A DNA stretch of 64,000 nucleotides from Sipunculus nudus (GCA_026874595.1 CM049319.1:63732917-63796916), one strand, 5' to 3'; counted from the first letter of the stretch, positions 36,001 through 40,965 are shown. Translations and numbers: made by a program. Notes: a model not told the origin generated them from the sequence alone.

Positions 36001-36557
36001 AATGTTACCCAAACAGTAAACCATGGGTTAATAAAGAGATTAAGGAGTTACTAAACATGAAAAGCAATGCTTTTTTTAAAATATGATTCTCAGATGAAGG
36101 ACCTAAAGAGATACATCAGGAAATGTATCTATAAAGACTAAGGAATGTAAAAATGTAGGAGCTCTACTATTGCAGTGTCACACGGAAAGCAAAGGCTTTC
36201 ATGGCCGATCGCTCTCATGACCTTACAGGCTTGGTCTTACACCCTAAACCGTGGGAAAAGGCTAAGAGCTAAACGGTGCCGAACAGCATAATATAGCAAG
36301 ACTTTCCGACCATCAAGTATCCGATACCTTTGTGTCAAATGCAGCTGGGCGTCATGGCCCATGGGTCACTTGTAGGTTTTTGACAATACTGGTGCAGAAA
36401 AAAAAAGTTTAATGCTGGCATATTTCATTCCAGAAACTTCCTACAGAGGGAGCCAGACTCAACAGAAGCATTGATGCCCCCGGCTGCTCTGCCATCGTGT
36501 TTCATGCAAGAAATTATTCATGGAGTGAATGAGTCTTTGTGGACATCTGTTTTTTAA
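2517..36557 (+). CDS. THSD7A: THSD7-like membrane protein, gene A (23 exons, 5' end outside window)
   Basis: Spliced model of 23 exons totalling 4,042 coding bases (1,346 residues plus stop); phase agrees at every junction. The product is a run of TSP1 modules with repeated W-x-x-W and CPxxC motifs, then a short Cys-rich segment (exon 19), one hydrophobic helix at about residues 1187-1210 of this partial protein, and a cytoplasmic tail of about 135 residues. Phrases such as PVGNWSHCIL (exon 10), EKEPC followed by NNC (exon 13) and VWCQRNDG (exon 18) match what I know of vertebrate THSD7A. THSD7 proteins are cell-surface glycoproteins linked to adhesion and endothelial migration; WxxW tryptophans are typically C-mannosylated, and CSATCGSG in exon 14 and CSATCLQG in exon 7 fit the O-fucosylation consensus. 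The incoming phase at exon 1 shows upstream exons exist. THSD7A versus THSD7B orthology cannot be decided here. Confidence 0.93.
2763..3733. other. Intron 1 of gene A
   Basis: No gene seen. 3060-3150 matches a dispersed family also found at 40420-40505 (same strand) and 20310-20380 (opposite strand), recognisable by GGAGCATCCCA and GGAGGCTTGCAT. The rest is AT-rich unique sequence. Confidence 0.6.
3734..3834 (+). CDS. THSD7A: THSD7-like gene A, exon 2
   Basis: Acceptor TTTTTGTTTCAG, donor AACG|GTACCA. Encodes SGSWGPCRTVDG and CGSGFRERTVLCV, the layout of a THSD7 odd-numbered TSP1 module (WxxC, then CGxGxRxRxxxC). A 101-base exon; phase 2 in, phase 1 out. The model bypasses in-frame stops that lie just outside both splice sites. 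Confidence 0.88.
4250..4470 (+). repeat. tRNA-derived SINE-like repeat
   Basis: ATGGTAAAGCGCA resembles a pol III A box, and GAGTTCGATTCCC about 40 bases later is a near-consensus B box. The sequence then continues into a non-tRNA body. There is no cloverleaf long enough for a functional tRNA. Lies in intron 2 of gene A (3835-4696), the rest of which shows nothing recognisable apart from a short TGAAATATATAGATAAAATG duplication near 4140-4190. Confidence 0.5.
4697..4858 (+). CDS. THSD7A: THSD7-like gene A, exon 3
   Basis: Acceptor GTATTTTTCAG, donor AGAG|GTTAGC. Encodes a Cys-rich linker (MQPCIEPCPAECLVSDWSEW) typical of the CxxxCPxxC plus W-x-x-W start of a TSP1 module. Phase 1 in and out. 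It splits that module so that the basic GYRSRTR part is in the next exon. Confidence 0.9.
4859..5484. other. Intron 3 of gene A with (TA)n tract
   Basis: Contains a (TA)n microsatellite at about 5099-5140 and otherwise AT-rich sequence with no recognised feature. Confidence 0.7.
5485..5690 (+). CDS. THSD7A: THSD7-like gene A, exon 4
   Basis: Acceptor TTATTTTTAG, donor ATGGG|GTAAGC. Encodes RSRTRQV, CPALKETQPC, YTWKIDEMECV and CGPGLQSRRVFCV, that is, the end of one TSP1 module and most of the next. Leaves in phase 0, which joins correctly to the exon 11 kb downstream. A long (TA)n tract starts about 40 bases after the donor. Confidence 0.9.
5729..5802. repeat. (TA)n microsatellite
   Basis: About 37 TA units starting some 40 bases after the exon 4 donor. 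Its alternating sequence yields spurious Tyr-Ile reading frames on both strands. Confidence 0.95.
6490..7400. repeat. Dispersed repeat, copy 2
   Basis: Direct repeat of 475-1600 (see that entry), with a (TA)n tract at 7171-7214 and the minus-strand endonuclease remnant (GDFN) at 7214-7330. Similarity ends near 7400. The region 5803-6489 before it has a GCCGCC-rich run near 6445 and no gene. Confidence 0.8.
7400..8640. repeat. Tandem/dispersed repeat rich in AGGTCA half-sites
   Basis: Units of roughly 290 bases recur (GATGCATTTTAAGCC near 8031 and GATGCATTTTCAGCC near 8318). Each carries AGGTCAAAGGTCAAGGTCA or a close variant, for example at 8275-8293, 7987-8002 and 8409-8430. No reading frame. 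The unit ends near a G-run at 8631-8644. Confidence 0.7.
8867..11550. repeat. Interval bounded by inverted repeats
   Basis: CAATAACGGATTTGATACCA and the following GCACTTTC near 8970-9000 recur inverted at 11474-11510, together with parts of the flanking AGTAGCAGTA sequence. The ends therefore form an inverted pair about 2.6 kb apart, possibly the termini of one composite element. Confidence 0.5.
9080..10560. repeat. Internally repetitive dispersed repeat (related to 47840-48790)
   Basis: Several imperfect units of about 300 bases share TCTTCCTCTG.GTCTTCT.CATAAC, TCAACTTTGTGTCACTTTGTC and ATTCTACAGGCCAC. The same family occurs at 47840-48790. Reading frames here are short and broken. 10561-11640 continues with AT-rich sequence and a 37-base tandem duplication near 11014-11085. 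Confidence 0.7.
11690..13250. repeat. 104-base tandem array, about 15 units
   Basis: Units repeat every 104 bases (AAGTGTGAAAAATATA at 11714, 11818, 11922). Each unit contains two or three copies of CACGAATTACTAATCCG and the perfect 14-base palindrome TTCGTGCGCACGAA. Reading frames through the array are by-products of the repeat. Confidence 0.93.
13293..14800. mobile_element. hAT-type non-autonomous element with 8-base target duplication
   Basis: Perfect 16-base terminal inverted repeats TAGGGCCCTGCGCGGG (13293-13308) and its complement (14785-14800), flanked on both sides by ATGCTCAT (13285-13292 and 14801-14808). YAGGG termini and 8-base duplications are characteristic of the hAT superfamily. 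Subterminal blocks at 13320-13500 and 14655-14790 are runs of CCCGC. The 1.2 kb interior is AT-rich and encodes no transposase, so the element depends on an autonomous partner. Confidence 0.92.
14995..16370 (+). pseudogene. Decayed LINE reverse-transcriptase gene inside the foldback element
   Basis: The frame at 15000-15344 contains WWKISKAFFGKK and IVDKADQAEI, typical of the region before the reverse-transcriptase core of non-LTR elements. After a break, 15374-15620 contains AKRRLGILKYYKF and LYKSLIRPVLECGDLTFNNC, the post-RT region. 15718-16014 continues with KLWESLPIP and a RQHEFILTRLR end. The catalytic core between them is missing, and at least two frameshifts are present. TGAAATAAATGTG near 16342 may be the element's polyadenylation signal. 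Confidence 0.8.
16370..16610. repeat. Right-hand short array of the foldback element
   Basis: Two to three degenerate units containing CGTGCGCACGAATTA and TTGGAAATATATTTTTCACAC, inverted relative to the left array. The left array has about 15 units, so the termini are strongly asymmetric. Confidence 0.85.
16702..16891 (+). CDS. THSD7A: THSD7-like gene A, exon 5
   Basis: Acceptor TACTTTCAG at 16693-16701, donor CTCG|GTCAGT. Encodes DCSIPCASDCVLSEWTSWSG and a CSVSC motif followed by the Arg/Lys-rich VRTRKKIRL strand, a complete TSP1 front half. The acceptor lies only 55 bases beyond the end of a 5 kb foldback element, so the branch point must fall in that short strip or in the element itself. 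Confidence 0.9.
16892..17533. other. Intron 5 of gene A
   Basis: No gene or known element recognised. Ends in a T-rich tract before the exon 6 acceptor. Intron 6 (17730-18034) likewise shows nothing notable. Confidence 0.7.
17534..17729 (+). CDS. THSD7A: THSD7-like gene A, exon 6
   Basis: Acceptor TTTGCATTTGAAG, donor CGAAG|GTACAT. Encodes YKCPEQRHLVETEKC, then VYHWTSGPWEEC and CGVGGQRRKVMC. This is the C-terminal half of one TSP1 module and the core of the next. The block is more GC-rich than the flanking introns. Phase 1 in, phase 2 out. Confidence 0.93.
18035..18150 (+). CDS. THSD7A: THSD7-like gene A, exon 7
   Basis: Acceptor TCCTGTGTCTTAG, donor CAAG|GTAACA. Encodes CTIPCISRCRPTYRTTWSPC followed by CSATCLQG. 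The last motif matches the C-x2-(S/T)-C-x2-G O-fucosylation consensus of TSP1 modules. The usual first tryptophan of W-x-x-W is replaced (YRTTWSPC). Confidence 0.9.
18310..18516 (+). CDS. THSD7A: THSD7-like gene A, exon 8
   Basis: Acceptor TCTGCTTCGGTAG, donor AGAC|GTGAGT. Encodes RFSFDIYGNSQDGGRC, EETRPCLELPTC and MWTAC followed by CGQGYRARR. An alternative acceptor at TTGTTAAG just upstream would bring a stop codon into frame, which supports the start chosen here. Confidence 0.87.
18628..20046 (+). mobile_element. Dispersed element with internal 336-base tandem repeats, copy 1
   Basis: Head TTTAGCT.CAGTCACCT..AGCTATAGCGAT and a (GTCC)n-like run at 18665-18725; tail CAGCTGAGCGTCATGGCCCAT ending CACTTGT near 20045. 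Between them four units begin at about 18731, 19067, 19404 and 19739 (GGCACAAAT.GTAACCG.TGGACC), about 336 bases apart. Copy 2 at 34948-36375 has the same ends. No transposase seen; the class is unknown. Confidence 0.75.
20310..20600 (-). repeat. Dispersed repeat family with GGAGGCTTGC end
   Basis: Inverted relative to 40240-40505: AAGCCTCCGCCATGTGGGA and AACCGTGTTTGCATTCACAT here match CGGAGGCTTGC and GAATGCAAACAGGGTTTTGG there, as do the sections naming the GGATCCACACCAAATTCTAAT region. It is open over 173 codons on the plus strand, but this frame follows the repeat, not a gene. Confidence 0.65.
20636..20830 (+). CDS. THSD7A: THSD7-like gene A, exon 9
   Basis: Acceptor TTTATATCAG, donor GGAAG|GTCTGT. 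Encodes VSCVRDG, a CxxxC linker (MPCHVPC) and CRLSEWSDYGPCSSPCGVRK. The donor is weak after GT. A more canonical GTATGT four bases downstream would break the frame with the next exon, so 20830 is preferred. Confidence 0.84.
21045..21290 (+). repeat. tRNA-derived SINE
   Basis: CCGCGGTCTCAGGGTTGAGCA resembles an A box, and AATCGTGGATTCAAATCTCG a B box. The body includes AGGCTTAATGGGGAG, which is shared (inverted) with 28200-28475 and 52500-52790, so all three belong to one SINE family. Confidence 0.65.
21479..21595. repeat. Poly-G / G-quadruplex-prone tract
   Basis: Runs of 7 to 16 G separated by single bases, especially 21554-21591. The plus strand, which is the gene A sense strand, would place the tract in intron RNA. 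The rest of 20831-22081, apart from the SINE, is AT-rich and featureless. Confidence 0.85.
22082..22363 (+). CDS. THSD7A: THSD7-like gene A, exon 10
   Basis: Acceptor TATATATCTACAG, donor AAAG|GTAATT. Encodes CPCPKYQVFPVGNWSHCIL and, after a Ser/Arg/Pro-rich insert, CGVGKRYQALSC. The CPCxKY..PVGNWSxCIL string is diagnostic of THSD7 among TSP1 proteins. Phase 1 in and out. Confidence 0.94.
22364..23730. other. Intron 10 of gene A
   Basis: No gene. A short piece at about 23094-23127 (GAGCTGAGCGTCATGGCCTA ... CACTAGT) is the isolated tail of the element family at 18628-20046. The rest is AT-rich. Confidence 0.65.
23731..23909 (+). CDS. THSD7A: THSD7-like gene A, exon 11
   Basis: Acceptor TATACTTCTCAG, donor GCATG|GTGAGG. 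Encodes CFIPCPIDGVMSPWSAWSAC, then CGVGKQVRERY and DGGRACPELDEG, a full TSP1 front half with both W-x-x-W tryptophans. Leaves in phase 0. Confidence 0.92.
24237..24533 (+). CDS. THSD7A: THSD7-like gene A, exon 12
   Basis: Acceptor ATTATTTCAG, donor CCCCG|GTACGT; 297 bases, phase 0 at both ends, so it could be skipped without a frameshift. Encodes PCPVPCGHHSWQTSSWSDC, CGPGLQSRTVRC, an acidic stretch, and CHLPCPGECVMSPWSHWSNC. The exon is markedly GC-rich compared with its introns. Confidence 0.94.
24694..25031. mobile_element. MITE-like element, copy with inverted interior
   Basis: Ends AGGCCAAAAA...TTTGGCTCTCAGG (left) and, inverted, AAGGCCAAAAA...GGTTCTTAGGCAC (right). The interior (AATTTTGAGCTCCAGCCGCT, TTTCTTTCAAAAGATAAAA) is the reverse complement of the interior of 29296-29645. 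About 340 bases; no coding potential. In intron 12 of gene A. Confidence 0.7.
25234..25494 (+). CDS. THSD7A: THSD7-like gene A, exon 13 (non-canonical GC donor)
   Basis: Acceptor CATCTTATTTTAG. The exon encodes CTRNTSRTRERT, CPHAVEKEPCFLGNNC, WEWSEWGPC and CGHGQRRRVSTC. It ends at GCAAAG|GCAAGT: the donor dinucleotide is GC, and it is followed by the near-perfect AAGT typical of GC-AG introns. No GT site nearby keeps phase 0 with exon 14. 261 bases, phase 0 in and out. Confidence 0.88.
25495..25500 (+). other. GC-type 5' splice site (GCAAGT)
   Basis: The intron 25495-27630 begins GCAAGT and ends ACATTACAG. GC-AG introns are a minor class known in animals and usually have strong flanking consensus, as here (AAAG|GCAAGT). 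This call follows from the phase match between exons 13 and 14. Confidence 0.75.
25501..27630. other. Intron 13 of gene A
   Basis: Contains a poly-C run at 25799-25816, a GC-richer patch at 26030-26170, and a poly-G run at 26775-26792. No gene, exon or known element could be supported in the remaining sequence. Confidence 0.6.
27631..27748 (+). CDS. THSD7A: THSD7-like gene A, exon 14
   Basis: Acceptor CTACATTACAG, donor TCAG|GTAATC. Encodes ICQVPCAKDCVMSEWSSWGA and CSATCGSG, a textbook TSP1 start with W-x-x-W and an O-fucosylation site. It is 118 bases, identical in length to its gene B counterpart (63145-63262). Confidence 0.96.
28200..28475 (-). repeat. tRNA-derived SINE, inverted
   Basis: On the minus strand it begins CCGGCTTCTGTGGCTCAGGG (A-box-like), followed by GAGGTCGTGAGTTTAAATCT (B-box-like) and a body with AGGCTTAATGGGAAGG. 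Very similar to 52500-52790. In intron 14 of gene A (27749-28772); the rest of that intron is unremarkable. Confidence 0.7.
28773..28918 (+). CDS. THSD7A: THSD7-like gene A, exon 15
   Basis: Acceptor TCTGTTTTACAG, donor ATGCAG|GTATTA. Encodes RNRSRSIIHKPCNRGRLCPP, CKYSSC and KWSFSQWSDCQMQ. It is 146 bases, as in gene B (61375-61520), and the NRGRLCPPD string is shared by both. A tiny hairpin element lies 40 bases beyond the donor. Confidence 0.96.
28959..29042. mobile_element. 84-base hairpin element with 10-base target duplication
   Basis: Inverted arms TAGACTGGTACC..GCTCTAT.ATGG and CCAT.ATAGAGC..GGTACCAGTCTA, about 26 bases each with one or two mismatches, around a loop of about 30 bases. 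AAAAGGCTAC flanks both sides exactly (28949-28958 and 29043-29052). It inserted 40 bases after the exon 15 donor. A 9-11 base duplication is usual for Mutator-like elements; the assignment is inferred. Confidence 0.85.
29296..29645. mobile_element. 350-base MITE with imperfect inverted ends
   Basis: Left TGTTTAGGCCAAAATAAAA and GGTTTGGTTCTCAGGCAC; right, as reverse complement, TGTTTAGGCAAAAAAAAAA and GGTATGGTTCTCAGGAAC. A second copy with inverted interior is at 24694-25031, and end fragments occur near 6130 and 34440-34495. Confidence 0.75.
29940..30050 (+). CDS. THSD7A: THSD7-like gene A, exon 16
   Basis: Acceptor TTTGTTCCAG, donor ACCG|GTATGA. Encodes TGACGHAVRHRTLWC, DGSRLDNLYC and HKPIEP. 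111 bases, phase 0 at both ends, the same length as gene B 60773-60883. A second AG four bases downstream (CAGACAG) would shift the frame; the same tandem AG is present in gene B. Confidence 0.93.
30317..30416 (+). CDS. THSD7A: THSD7-like gene A, exon 17
   Basis: Acceptor CCTATTTCAG, donor TTACAG|GTACGT. Encodes CYIKCPGDCKLSEWLPWGPC and CHKPCGQNLT. 100 bases, equal to gene B 60116-60215, with nearly the same sequence through the SEWLxWGPCHKPCGQN block. Confidence 0.96.
30741..30929 (+). CDS. THSD7A: THSD7-like gene A, exon 18 (source of an intronic tandem repeat)
   Basis: Acceptor CATCCTTTTCAG, donor TACG|GTAAGA. Encodes SLTGQPCQELLQTRPC, HRFHWATSEWKG and REVWCQRNDG, the last TSP1-like module of THSD7 proteins. 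189 bases, the same as gene B 59120-59308. Its 3' part from 30851, with the donor, is repeated seven more times in the next intron. Confidence 0.95.
30851..31562 (+). repeat. Exon-derived tandem array of gene A (87-base unit, exon plus 7 copies)
   Basis: The first unit is the last 79 bases of exon 18 plus its donor. Seven further units follow every 87 bases (TTTGACTGGG.TACCT ... CATCGAGAGG.GTGGTGTCAGA ... GGCCTCAGGACGTACGGTAAG). Several keep the GTAAG donor; others have decayed (CCAGGTTAGG, ACAGGCAAGG). Reading frame is not preserved over the array. Confidence 0.93.
31563..32041. other. Remainder of intron 18, gene A
   Basis: AT-rich; no recognised element. Ends at the unusual acceptor CATATAG of exon 19, a sequence shared with gene B. 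Confidence 0.6.
32042..32284 (+). CDS. THSD7A: THSD7-like gene A, exon 19 (Cys-rich juxtamembrane segment)
   Basis: Acceptor AACATATAG, donor CATG|GTCAGT. Encodes GGCDEKIKPSSEQGC, then CQQIRSAFCNGGGQCVCREG, an EGF-like or Cys-rich fold that in THSD7 follows the last TSP1 module, and the linker MPTQGAGQIMTMSEIPR. 243 bases, the same as gene B 53511-53753. Confidence 0.95.
32547..32637 (+). CDS. THSD7A: THSD7-like gene A, exon 20 (transmembrane helix)
   Basis: Acceptor TATGCTTACAG, donor TATG|GTAAAT. Encodes the single membrane helix: NNFWMYAVIAG followed by a hydrophobic stretch ending VIAIYKIW. 91 bases, equal to gene B 53042-53132, with the NFWMYAVI entry into the helix kept in both. Confidence 0.94.
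32638..33250. other. Intron 20 of gene A
   Basis: A (TA)/(GTATA) microsatellite at about 32940-33015 and a GC-richer patch with GGGGCTCAGCGC and GGCGCCCCTGAGC (imperfect hairpin, 33163-33201). No gene. Intron 21 (33379-34151) shows nothing recognisable. Confidence 0.6.
33251..33378 (+). CDS. THSD7A: THSD7-like gene A, exon 21 (cytoplasmic)
   Basis: Acceptor ATCGCCCCAG, donor GATG|GTGAGT. Encodes RHLRESPNSRPKVSSSDVSA, then TCTYTPVNGK. The SADVSATCTYxPVN block is also in gene B (51639-51760), where the exon is six bases shorter. The tail is Ser-rich and basic next to the membrane. Confidence 0.9.
34152..34305 (+). CDS. THSD7A: THSD7-like gene A, exon 22 (cytoplasmic)
   Basis: Acceptor CAGGTTACAG ending at 34151, donor GAAAG|GTAAAG. 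Encodes a charged segment (HELNRWEREKNEQSRDQQ) and PLPGLEAILE. An upstream CAG ending at 34144 would add seven bases and hit a stop after GYRAST. Phase and length (154) match the gene B exon 50909-51053 (145). Confidence 0.85.
34948..36375 (+). mobile_element. Dispersed element, copy 2 (same ends as 18628-20046) carrying a LINE fragment
   Basis: Head TTTTAGCTCAGTC.CCTG and AACTGAGCTATGGCGATCAC; tail CAGCTGGGCGTCATGGCCCA ending CACTTGT. About three degenerate units start near 35042, 35397 and 35665 (CATAACCGCTGGACCTAGAA). Between the last unit and the tail lies the LINE reading frame 35733-36130, which copy 1 lacks. In intron 22 of gene A. Confidence 0.7.
35733..36130 (+). pseudogene. LINE fragment: end of endonuclease, start of reverse-transcriptase region
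   Basis: The frame reads GPLGESDHNIIHMLPKYKQ, then SYIIFCADNIFKTKSVKCYP, then NSKPWVNKEIKELLNM. SDHN is the last conserved motif of apurinic-type endonucleases in L2/CR1/Jockey-like LINEs, and NxKPWVxxxIKxLL marks the linker to the RT domain. A frameshift at about 36080 is followed by MKDLKRYIRKCIYKD and a stop. Confidence 0.8.
36434..36557 (+). CDS. THSD7A: THSD7-like gene A, exon 23 (last coding exon)
   Basis: Acceptor TTTCATTCCAG. Encodes NFLQREPDSTEALMPPAALP and ends NESLWTSVF with stop TAA at 36555-36557. Enters in phase 2 as in gene B, where the last exon is 112 bases. Sequence similarity with B at this end is weak (R-N junction, acidic/Pro-rich), so support comes mainly from splice sites and phase. 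Confidence 0.8.
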
Positions 36558-37560
36558 CTGAAACCTCACTGCAGCTTCTATAGTGTTACTCAGATATACA
36601 ACGGAGCGACTTGTGTCTTTCATTGTTTCTATTACAGACATTGTCTCAGTACAAATTTCGTGGATGCATTTTGTGTGAGTGCATGTATTTTCATTAAAAA
36701 AAATGAATACAAGATTTGTCACATTACTGTTTTGATTATTACTTACATGGCTTTCTTGTTTGAAATTAAAATTCTATACTTTGTTTCTGTGAAAAAAAAA
36801 ATTATATTTCAGTTTATATTCGACAAGACACATGATAGCGATATCTTCTCACACTTTAATGTTAGCCCCCTGAATTGTGCAGTGCTCTGTCAAGATGCCT
36901 GAAATAATCCAATTAATTTCATTTAATTTAAAAATTATACCAGGCTTAAAAAAATATCCTTTTTGGGGTCCAGCACAAAATTAAAACAACATTTAAATGT
37001 GGTTCGAGATCCTACTTTAGATATGGTACGAATGTATGATTTCCATGTCCATTTTTCATACATATAAGCACATAAGTTTTTTTATTTTGTTGGTTCATAG
37101 AAGTAATAATTCTGCTTACATTTAAATATTATTGGATGTTGTAATACGCGATAATACTGACGAGTCAAAGTGGTCAAGGGGTCAACTGATCTTGATCTAC
37201 TGACCTGGTTGGTTATTCTGCTGACTACCCCATGGTAACACCTTAGATCCAAAACTGCTTCGTGCCCCCATTAGAAAATTACAGTTATGTATGTGGCTTA
37301 TCGTAACAAGAATAGCTTAAAAACTTAAAGTAAATTAAAGTTGAATTAAATAAATATGTAAATTTTTTTATACATAGGAAATCATAAATATTTTTTTTTA
37401 TGTACCAAAGCAAATAATTAAAATAGCAGAGGAAAAAATACACAATACACTATCCGTGCCTCACAATCGAAGGTCGCATCTTGTTACTTTACGTATTTTT
37501 TCACTTGGCCTTTATATTTACTAGCTGCACCCGTGGAAAATCCACGGCCCTATCTGATGC
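36558..37560. other. 3' flank of gene A (probable 3' UTR and beyond)
   Basis: No coding sequence. A segment at about 36770-37085 recurs at 41830-42190. An AATAAA occurs near 37349; whether it is the used polyadenylation signal is unknown. Confidence 0.5.
36770..37085 (+). repeat. Duplicated segment, copy 1 (pairs with 41830-42190)
   Basis: Shared strings include TTCAGTTTATATTCG (near 36810 and 41870), ATACCAGGCT.AAA, TTTTGG.GTCCAG.A.AAA and ATACATATAAGC. Same orientation, moderate divergence with indels. Confidence 0.75.
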
Positions 37561-40040
37561 ATATATATATCTGTAATGAGCCGATAGGAACTAAACGACG
37601 CATATTGTAATCCTCGGGTTTGTTATGTGTTTTACTTATGTGATATAAAGATTACTTCTGCTAGAGTTCCCCAGGAACACCCTCCACCAAAATAATTAAC
37701 ATAGAAAGAAAAACTACTCTATTCCAGAAATCAGGTCTAGAAAATTAATTCCAAAAGTATTAAATTTTTGGTTTAAGTACTGTAAATTGATTTGGAATAA
37801 GCAGGTCTCATGCAAAATTGACAACTCTCCCAGATAAAAAGAAAGCAGGTTGATATATTTCGATGAAAGCATTTAGCAAAGAAACCACTTCAGCCTTGGT
37901 TCGTTGCATTGTTTTTCAGCAAATTAATGCAAAATGTTATATAGGCCTACAGATTTTGCTGGAAATTTGTAGATGGGTAGAGTAAAACTGTTTCCGTAAT
38001 CCATTACATTTTTGGAGGTAATCGGATTCACCAAAATATATTATTTTCTTAAGTGTCATAATTATAAGGGGCTATTCCTTTGTCCCGGAGTAGAAGCCGC
38101 CCATTCGTATGCAGTTGTTCTGCATGCACTCGCCTGGTGAACCCGTGTTTCTGAACCATGACAATGTTTTATATGAAACGTGCTCGTATGAACGAATGAT
38201 TGATTAGTAGATTCTTGCGGGGGTTTCATAGTCCCCAAAGGATTGAGGACCTTTAGAAGTGTGTGCACCCCCCCTCCGGGCTTCCTTTTGAAAAAAAAAA
38301 CTTTTTTTGTTCAAACAACCCATAACCCGACCGAACTATATTAAAACCATAGTTATCATTGAAAGATTCTTCTGAATGTATAGAAATTAACATACCTGTA
38401 AACCTATAAAACGGTGAACATGTAAAGCGTCTCAGCTCTTTGTGTCCACTCAACGGAAAAGTGCTCCCTATTTAAAGATTCATGTGGACATGTGTCCGCT
38501 CTTGAATTTAAAATCTTTACTTTAATTTGACAGAGTAAAATTCCTTAGCAACCGATATATTGGAAATGGTTTTTATCGGGAATTACAGGTAGCCTCCTGA
38601 AAAAGCGTGACAATCGAAAAATGTTTTATTGAACATTTTTTGAGGGTTAGAGTTAAAACGTATCAATAGTCGATTTAATTTTGGAGGTAATAAGAATCAC
38701 CGCAATATATTTTTTCTTATAAACCTTTATGAGAAAGGACCATTCCTTGGTCCCCGTATGGAAGCCACCCACTGAGGCATGACAGTGTTCACAATTGAAA
38801 CGCATACACGTGAACACATGACTGTTATTAAAGGACATTCTGGTGGAGGTCTGTACGCCCTGACTACAGATCCTAGTTTGTTATCATTTTAAAGATATAC
38901 TGGTGATATTTGTTTATGTTTCACCTTCCCTACAGACAACTGATCTAAGCAAATATTTGTGAATCCCCCCCCCCCCCCCCCCCCAACCCACCTCCACCAA
39001 ACCCGAATGATAATTAAGTTGTGGGGCTTTTTTTTTTTGTTTAATCATAAAACACATGACTTGGCCGAACTTTTGAAACCATGGTTATCATGTAAATAGT
39101 ATTTTTGAATGTATGAAAATCAACATACCTGTAACCCATAAAAAGAATTGTCAGACGGTGGTCACATTACTGGACTCAGTCCCCAGTGTTGACCAAACTG
39201 AAAAGTTCTCGCATAGTCATGTGGTCCTTGGATTAAAAACCTTTACTTCCTTTTGAGAGAGAAAATTCCTTTAGGGGCGTTACAATGAATATGGGGATCA
39301 ATGGGGATTATAGTGTGGCCGTGTTTTGCACGGAAATGCCTTTAGGTCAGGATTTGCGCTCTGGCCACGGTCTTAATAGGCCAGTGAAAATCCCTGAGGC
39401 GCCTCCTGAAAAAGCGTCACAGGTAGTGGAGGACCTTGCAGCACAAAAGCAATAGGGGCACCTAATGGGGAAATATATAAAATTATTATATAATCAGCTT
39501 AGGGCATAATCCCGCAAAATAAAACAAACTTGTCCTATGAGCACACCACCGATACGTCTGCCGAATTTGGAGAGTCAAATCAGAACGGAAGCAGGTAAAC
39601 CGTGGTCTAGAAAAAACCCGTATTAATTATATAGATGTAGACAATGCAATTATGTTAGCTTATTTGAACTTGAAGCCCAGAATAAAGCTTATGTAGCAAG
39701 CAGAGGATATTTTATGTTATCTTACCCCGTATATGAGTACATGCATAGGGTGTGTGTGTATTAAGTGTGAAACATTTGTTGCAGAAATCATGAATTAATC
39801 TAAATTAAAAGCTCAGTCTAAAGCTTATGAAGCGAGTAGACATTTAATATTAATTTGCCTTGGGCTTGGACATCTGCATACTATGTCAAACGTGAAATTG
39901 CGATTTTCTTTACAGGATGAATATTGGTCAGCCGATGATAATAACATGGCTTCGTCAAATTGTTTAAATCCGATAAGAACGAAATCTTAAAAAAAATAAC
40001 AGTTTGTTTCAGTAAAGCTAATGTAAATCGTGCTATATAT
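37560..40040. other. Intergenic stretch with an imperfect tandem duplication
   Basis: Two related blocks about 735 bases apart: ACCATAGTTATCATTGAAAG with GTATAGAAATTAACATACCTG (38345-38400) against ACCATGGTTATCATGTAAAT with GTATGAAAATCAACATACCTG (39080-39130), and TATATTTTTTCTTATAA (38707) against TATATTATTTTCTTAAG (38037). A poly-C run is at 38967-38984. No gene seen. Confidence 0.6.
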
Positions 40041-40239
40041 CCCCACTTTCACAAGAAACCCGCTTTAATAACCCTCGGCCATAGTTCTTCAATCCAAGAC
40101 ATCACAGTTTGAATATATCGACACGTACACACGGCCCAATTTCGTTTCCTGTTAATAGCCTCAGTTAGGAAGGTATATGCGTTCATCCCCATTCGTGTGT
40201 GTTTGAGGTAGTGTTGTTTGTGTGCGCGTGTGTGTTTAT

Positions 40240-40505
40240 TAAAGACTGACGCAATCATGAAGGGAACCACATGGATGTTCAGAGCATATCCGGAATGGGC
40301 CAATGAAGAATTTATTAGAGTTTGGTGTGGAACTGGCTCATGATCCGGATTCAGAAACATCATCAACGAATATTCGTATATTTAAAGTCACTTATGTTCG
40401 AATGTGGGCCGAATAAGTGAATGCAAACAGGGTTTTGGGAGCATCCCACAAAACGAACCCCCGCAGAGCGGAGGCTTGCATTCCTTAGAATTCAGATATC
40501 TAGTT
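40240..40505 (+). repeat. Dispersed repeat family with GGAGGCTTGC end, plus copy
   Basis: Contains TTTGGTGTGGAACTGGCTCA, GGGCCGAATAAGTGAATGCA and GGAGCATCCCACAAAACGAA. Related to 20310-20600 (inverted), 3060-3150 and a partial copy at 42300-42500 (TTTGGTGTGGATCCGGTTCA). Confidence 0.65.
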
Positions 40506-40764
40506 AGTTTTATAGTACATGTGATATCGACCTGTATCGATACATTATCCCACGATACGATAAGGGTCGAGATACTTCACTCACGATACGGTACACGGTG
40601 CGATACATATGACTGGGATCATATTCAAAGTACGGTAGTTCTTTTCCTTGAATTAATTCTCGATTCCATTCATTCACTGGTTCACAATTTATCACAATGG
40701 AACAACCAGCTTGGTTGATCATACAGCGGGTGTCCCATCAAATGTGGATTAACTGATTTCTGAC

Positions 40765-40965
40765 CAATAATGTTTCATCTTACCGGCGATTGGCCGTTGA
40801 CCAATAATAATTGATTGAAGTCAGTAGATAAAATCGGGCTTTCTATTGGATGGCCATATATCGTCAGGTTATCGCAACAGGGACGTCTGACGCTACTGAA
40901 AGGATCGTGGACTTTCAATCGTCACAGCCCTAACTCGCGGTATATAAAGAACTCTGCTCATCATG
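40765..40965 (+). promoter_or_regulatory. Promoter-like module: CCAAT/ATTGG cluster plus TATA box
   Basis: GACCAATAAT, CGATTGGCC, GACCAATAAT and CTATTGGATG within 100 bases, then CGCGGTATATAAAGAACTC at about 40936-40954. The spacing resembles an RNA polymerase II core promoter. No convincing downstream protein was found: the first ATG at 40965 gives only about 23 codons, though TTTTTCACAG at 41303 could be a splice acceptor. Chance occurrence in AT-rich DNA cannot be excluded. Confidence 0.3.
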
